Part shown: one piece after another, positions 6,026-8,125 of the stretch
Layout: every line of letters begins with the position of its first letter
Position numbering within the stretch: position 1 is the stretch's first letter
Origin: Bacteroidales bacterium
Lineage (GTDB): Bacteria > Bacteroidota > Bacteroidia > Bacteroidales > UBA932
Direction of reading: 5' to 3'
Assembly (NCBI GenBank): GCA_024401915.1
Contig: JAKSKA010000058.1
Coordinates: 1-8,125, forward strand
Length of the DNA stretch: 8,125 nucleotides
Made by a program: the position numbers and the translations under genes
Notes under the pieces: model-generated
Database searches by the model: none
Seen by the model: the letters and a program-made list of their open reading frames with translations, nothing else
Told to the model about the DNA's origin: nothing

Positions 6026-7429
6026 ATGAGCGAAATACTCCGCAGCAAAGTCAAGGACCTGCTCAATATGGAAGCAGGCAGCAAAGTCCTGGCGAAAGGT
6101 TGGGTCAGGACAAAGAGAGGGAACAAGGAAATAGCCTTCATCGCACTCAACGACGGTTCCACGATCAAGAACATCCAGATCGTGGTCGACAAGAATGAGA
6201 AGACGGAACCCGTGCTCGCAAAGATCAGCACTGGTGCCTGCATCCGCGTCGAAGGCGAGCTCGTCGAATCACTCGGAAGCGGCCAGGCCGTAGAGATCCA
6301 CGCCGGCGAAATCAGCGTTTACGGCGAATGTGACCCTATGAGGTATCCCCTCCAGAAGAAGGACACGTCCTTCGAGTACCTGCGCACCGTAGCACATATG
6401 CGCCCCAGGACTAACACCTTCGGAGCCGTGCTGAGGCTCCGCAGCCAGATGGCATACGCCATCCACGAGTATTTCCACTCCAAGGGCTTCGTTTACCTGA
6501 ACACCCCCCTCATCACAGCTTCCGACTGCGAAGGTGCGGGACAGATGTTCCAGGTCACGACGCTCAATCTTGAAAACGTACCGAAGAACAAGAAGGGCGG
6601 CGTGGACTTCACGAAAGACTTCTTCGGCAAGCAGACAGCCCTTACCGTCAGCGGACAGCTGGAAGGCGAACTCGGAGCGACGGCGCTCGGGGAGATCTAC
6701 ACCTTCGGCCCCACGTTCCGCGCAGAGAACTCGAATACCCCGCGCCATCTTGCGGAGTTCTGGATGATTGAACCGGAGATGGCGTTCTACGATATCAACG
6801 ACAATATGGACCTCGCCGAGGACTTCATCAAGCACCTCGTCAAATATGCCCTTGACAACTGCCGTGACGACATTCAGTTCCTGAACGACCGTTATGACAA
6901 CGAACTGGTCAGCAGGCTTGAAAGTGTCATCGGCACGGATTTCGTGCGCCTCGAATATACCGAAGGCATCAAGATCCTCGAAAAAGCGATTGCCGACGGA
7001 GTCCAGTTCGAATATCCCGTATACTGGGGCGTCGACCTGCAGAGCGAGCACGAAAGATATCTTGTGGAAAAGCATTTCGGAAAGCCCGTCATCCTTACCG
7101 GATACCCCAAGGACATCAAGGCCTTCTATATGAAGCAGGACCCTGACGGAAAGACCGTCCGTGCGATGGACGTGCTCTTCCCGAAGATCGGCGAAATCAT
7201 CGGCGGCAGCGAAAGGGAGGCCGACCTCGCAAAACTCGAGGCGCGCGTGGACGAACTCGGAATGAGCCGCCGCAACCTCGAATGGTACATCGATACCAGA
7301 CGCTTCGGAAGCTGCCCCCACAGCGGATTTGGTCTCGGATTCGAGCGTCTCCTGCTCTTCATCACCGGAATGCAGAACATCCGTGACGTCATCCCCTTCC
7401 CCAGGACTCCTAAAAACGCAGAATACTAG
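6026..7429 (+). CDS. asnS: Asparaginyl-tRNA synthetase
   Basis: 467 residues, essentially the length of E. coli AsnRS (466). This class IIb synthetase charges tRNA-Asn with asparagine in the cytoplasm. Residues about 18-105 form the N-terminal OB-fold that reads the anticodon ([20 protein letters not shown]). Class II motif 1 is around 145-163 ([15 protein letters not shown]). The active-site loop [19 protein letters not shown] is at 210-228. Motif 2 is [21 protein letters not shown] (231-251), and motif 3 is [27 protein letters not shown] (434-460). The HLAEFWM and IRDVIPFPR forms are typical of AsnRS rather than AspRS. The ATG at 6026 follows an A-rich stretch and gives a normal N-terminus. 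No clear promoter is seen between the upstream terminator and this start. It is followed after three bases by udk, forming a tight housekeeping pair. Confidence 0.97.
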   Translation: MSEILRSKVKDLLNMEAGSKVLAKGWVRTKRGNKEIAFIALNDGSTIKNIQIVVDKNEKTEPVLAKISTGACIRVEGELVESLGSGQAVEIHAGEISVYGECDPMRYPLQKKDTSFEYLRTVAHMRPRTNTFGAVLRLRSQMAYAIHEYFHSKGFVYLNTPLITASDCEGAGQMFQVTTLNLENVPKNKKGGVDFTKDFFGKQTALTVSGQLEGELGATALGEIYTFGPTFRAENSNTPRHLAEFWMIEPEMAFYDINDNMDLAEDFIKHLVKYALDNCRDDIQFLNDRYDNELVSRLESVIGTDFVRLEYTEGIKILEKAIADGVQFEYPVYWGVDLQSEHERYLVEKHFGKPVILTGYPKDIKAFYMKQDPDGKTVRAMDVLFPKIGEIIGGSEREADLAKLEARVDELGMSRRNLEWYIDTRRFGSCPHSGFGLGFERLLLFITGMQNIRDVIPFPRTPKNAEY

Positions 7430-7432
7430 AAT

Positions 7433-8125
7433 ATGTTGGTCATCGGCATCTCAGGCGGCTCCGGCTCGGGAAAGACTACCGTAGTCAGGGCCATTATGGA
7501 AAAACTCAACCAGAAAGTGGTTGTCATCCCTCAGGACTGTTATTACAAAGACTCCTCCAACCTCACTGACGAGGAGAAGAGGGTCCACAATTTCGATCAT
7601 CCCGATGCCATAGAGTGGTCTCTGCTCTGTGAACAGCTCAAGGATCTGAAAGCGGGAAAGAGCATTGAGCAGCCCGTATATTCCTTCATTTCCTGCAGCC
7701 GTTCCAGAACCGAGACGACAAAGGTGGAGCCTGCCGACGTGATCATCATCGAAGGCATCCTCATCTTCACCTGCAAGCAGCTCCGCGACCAGATGGATAT
7801 AAAGATATTCGTCGATGCGGATTATGATGACAGGCTTATGAGGATTATGGATCGTGATATCTCCGAGCGCGGGAAGGACGTCCACTGGGTAATCGAAAGG
7901 TACAGCAGGACCGTCAAGCCGATGCATCTCCAGTTCATCGAGCCCAGCAAGCGTTACGCCCACATAAGCATTCCTCAGGGCGGTCACAACAAAGTGGCCA
8001 TTCACGTCATCACGGCGACCATCGAGAAGGAACTGAAGCAACAGAAGCGAAGCGGATTCCCCCAGAAGACAGGGCGCGACGCTACATCCCCCTCCGAGCA
8101 CATCGCGCCGTCCGCCATCTCGCGC
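7433..8125 (+). CDS. udk: Uridine kinase (3' end outside window)
   Basis: 231 codons are open from ATG 7433 to the window edge with no stop. Uridine kinase phosphorylates uridine and cytidine with ATP or GTP in pyrimidine salvage in the cytoplasm. The P-loop GGSGSGKT is at residues 8-15. IPQDCYYKDS (32-41) is the nucleoside-binding segment, NFDHPDAIEWSLL (53-65) and YSFISCSRSRTE (83-94) are typical Udk motifs, and IIIEGIL (104-110) is the Walker B-like strand. KIFVDADYDDRLMRIMDRDISERG (124-147) is the lid and Arg-rich region, and RYSRTVKPMHLQFIEPSKRYA (156-176) the C-terminal signature. Family proteins usually end near residue 205-215, soon after the IEKEL helix (197-201). Here a polar, Pro/Ser/Arg-rich tail continues to residue 231 and beyond. 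It may be a genuine extension or an out-of-frame continuation after a frameshift. The start lies three bases after the asnS stop. Confidence 0.93.
   Translation, partial: MLVIGISGGSGSGKTTVVRAIMEKLNQKVVVIPQDCYYKDSSNLTDEEKRVHNFDHPDAIEWSLLCEQLKDLKAGKSIEQPVYSFISCSRSRTETTKVEPADVIIIEGILIFTCKQLRDQMDIKIFVDADYDDRLMRIMDRDISERGKDVHWVIERYSRTVKPMHLQFIEPSKRYAHISIPQGGHNKVAIHVITATIEKELKQQKRSGFPQKTGRDATSPSEHIAPSAISR

Noticed and set aside
6269..7321. A 350-codon minus-strand frame opposite asnS
   Set aside because: asnS is certain on the plus strand with all class II motifs. The antisense product has no known features.
7451..8101. A 216-codon minus-strand frame opposite udk
   Set aside because: The plus strand carries clear uridine kinase motifs, so this frame is a shadow.

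Overview
The window looks like chromosomal DNA from a member of the Bacteroidetes, most likely order Bacteroidales. Two intergenic regions carry promoters of the Bacteroidetes type (-7 TAnnTTTG with a TTG/TTTG box 20 bases upstream). Most genes lack a Shine-Dalgarno sequence and have A-rich upstream regions. The gene order exbB / small membrane protein / exbD / exbD is also typical of that phylum. Coding DNA is moderately GC-rich and intergenic DNA is strongly AT-rich. I see no rRNA, tRNA, CRISPR array, insertion sequence or phage gene.

Left part (1-3494, minus strand): a secreted clan GH-A glycoside hydrolase runs off the left edge, with 877 codons visible. It has a signal peptide, a catalytic pair (Glu240 and Glu590) and a probable carbohydrate-binding jelly roll inserted inside the catalytic barrel. 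Upstream of it on the same strand lies an IclR-family regulator. Each gene has its own good promoter, and the hydrolase promoter contains a perfect palindrome that could be an operator. The simplest reading is a small regulator-plus-enzyme module for using a polysaccharide or oligosaccharide.

Middle (3569-6007, plus strand): a TonB-energising operon, divergent from the regulator. It encodes an ExbB proton channel with a signal peptide and an Ala-rich N-terminal extension, an unrecognised four-helix membrane protein, an ExbD broken by an in-frame TAA at codon 96, and an intact second ExbD. A clear rho-independent terminator closes the operon, and no tonB follows. Proteins of this kind power TonB-dependent outer-membrane uptake of glycans, iron complexes and vitamins.

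Right part (6026-8125, plus strand): two housekeeping genes in a tight pair, asnS (asparaginyl-tRNA synthetase, complete) and udk (uridine kinase, running off the right edge), three bases apart.

Most of the window is ordinary. The points most worth checking are the nonsense codon in the first exbD, the domain-in-barrel architecture of the hydrolase, the IclR/hydrolase promoter region, and the uncharacterised membrane protein embedded in the exb operon.
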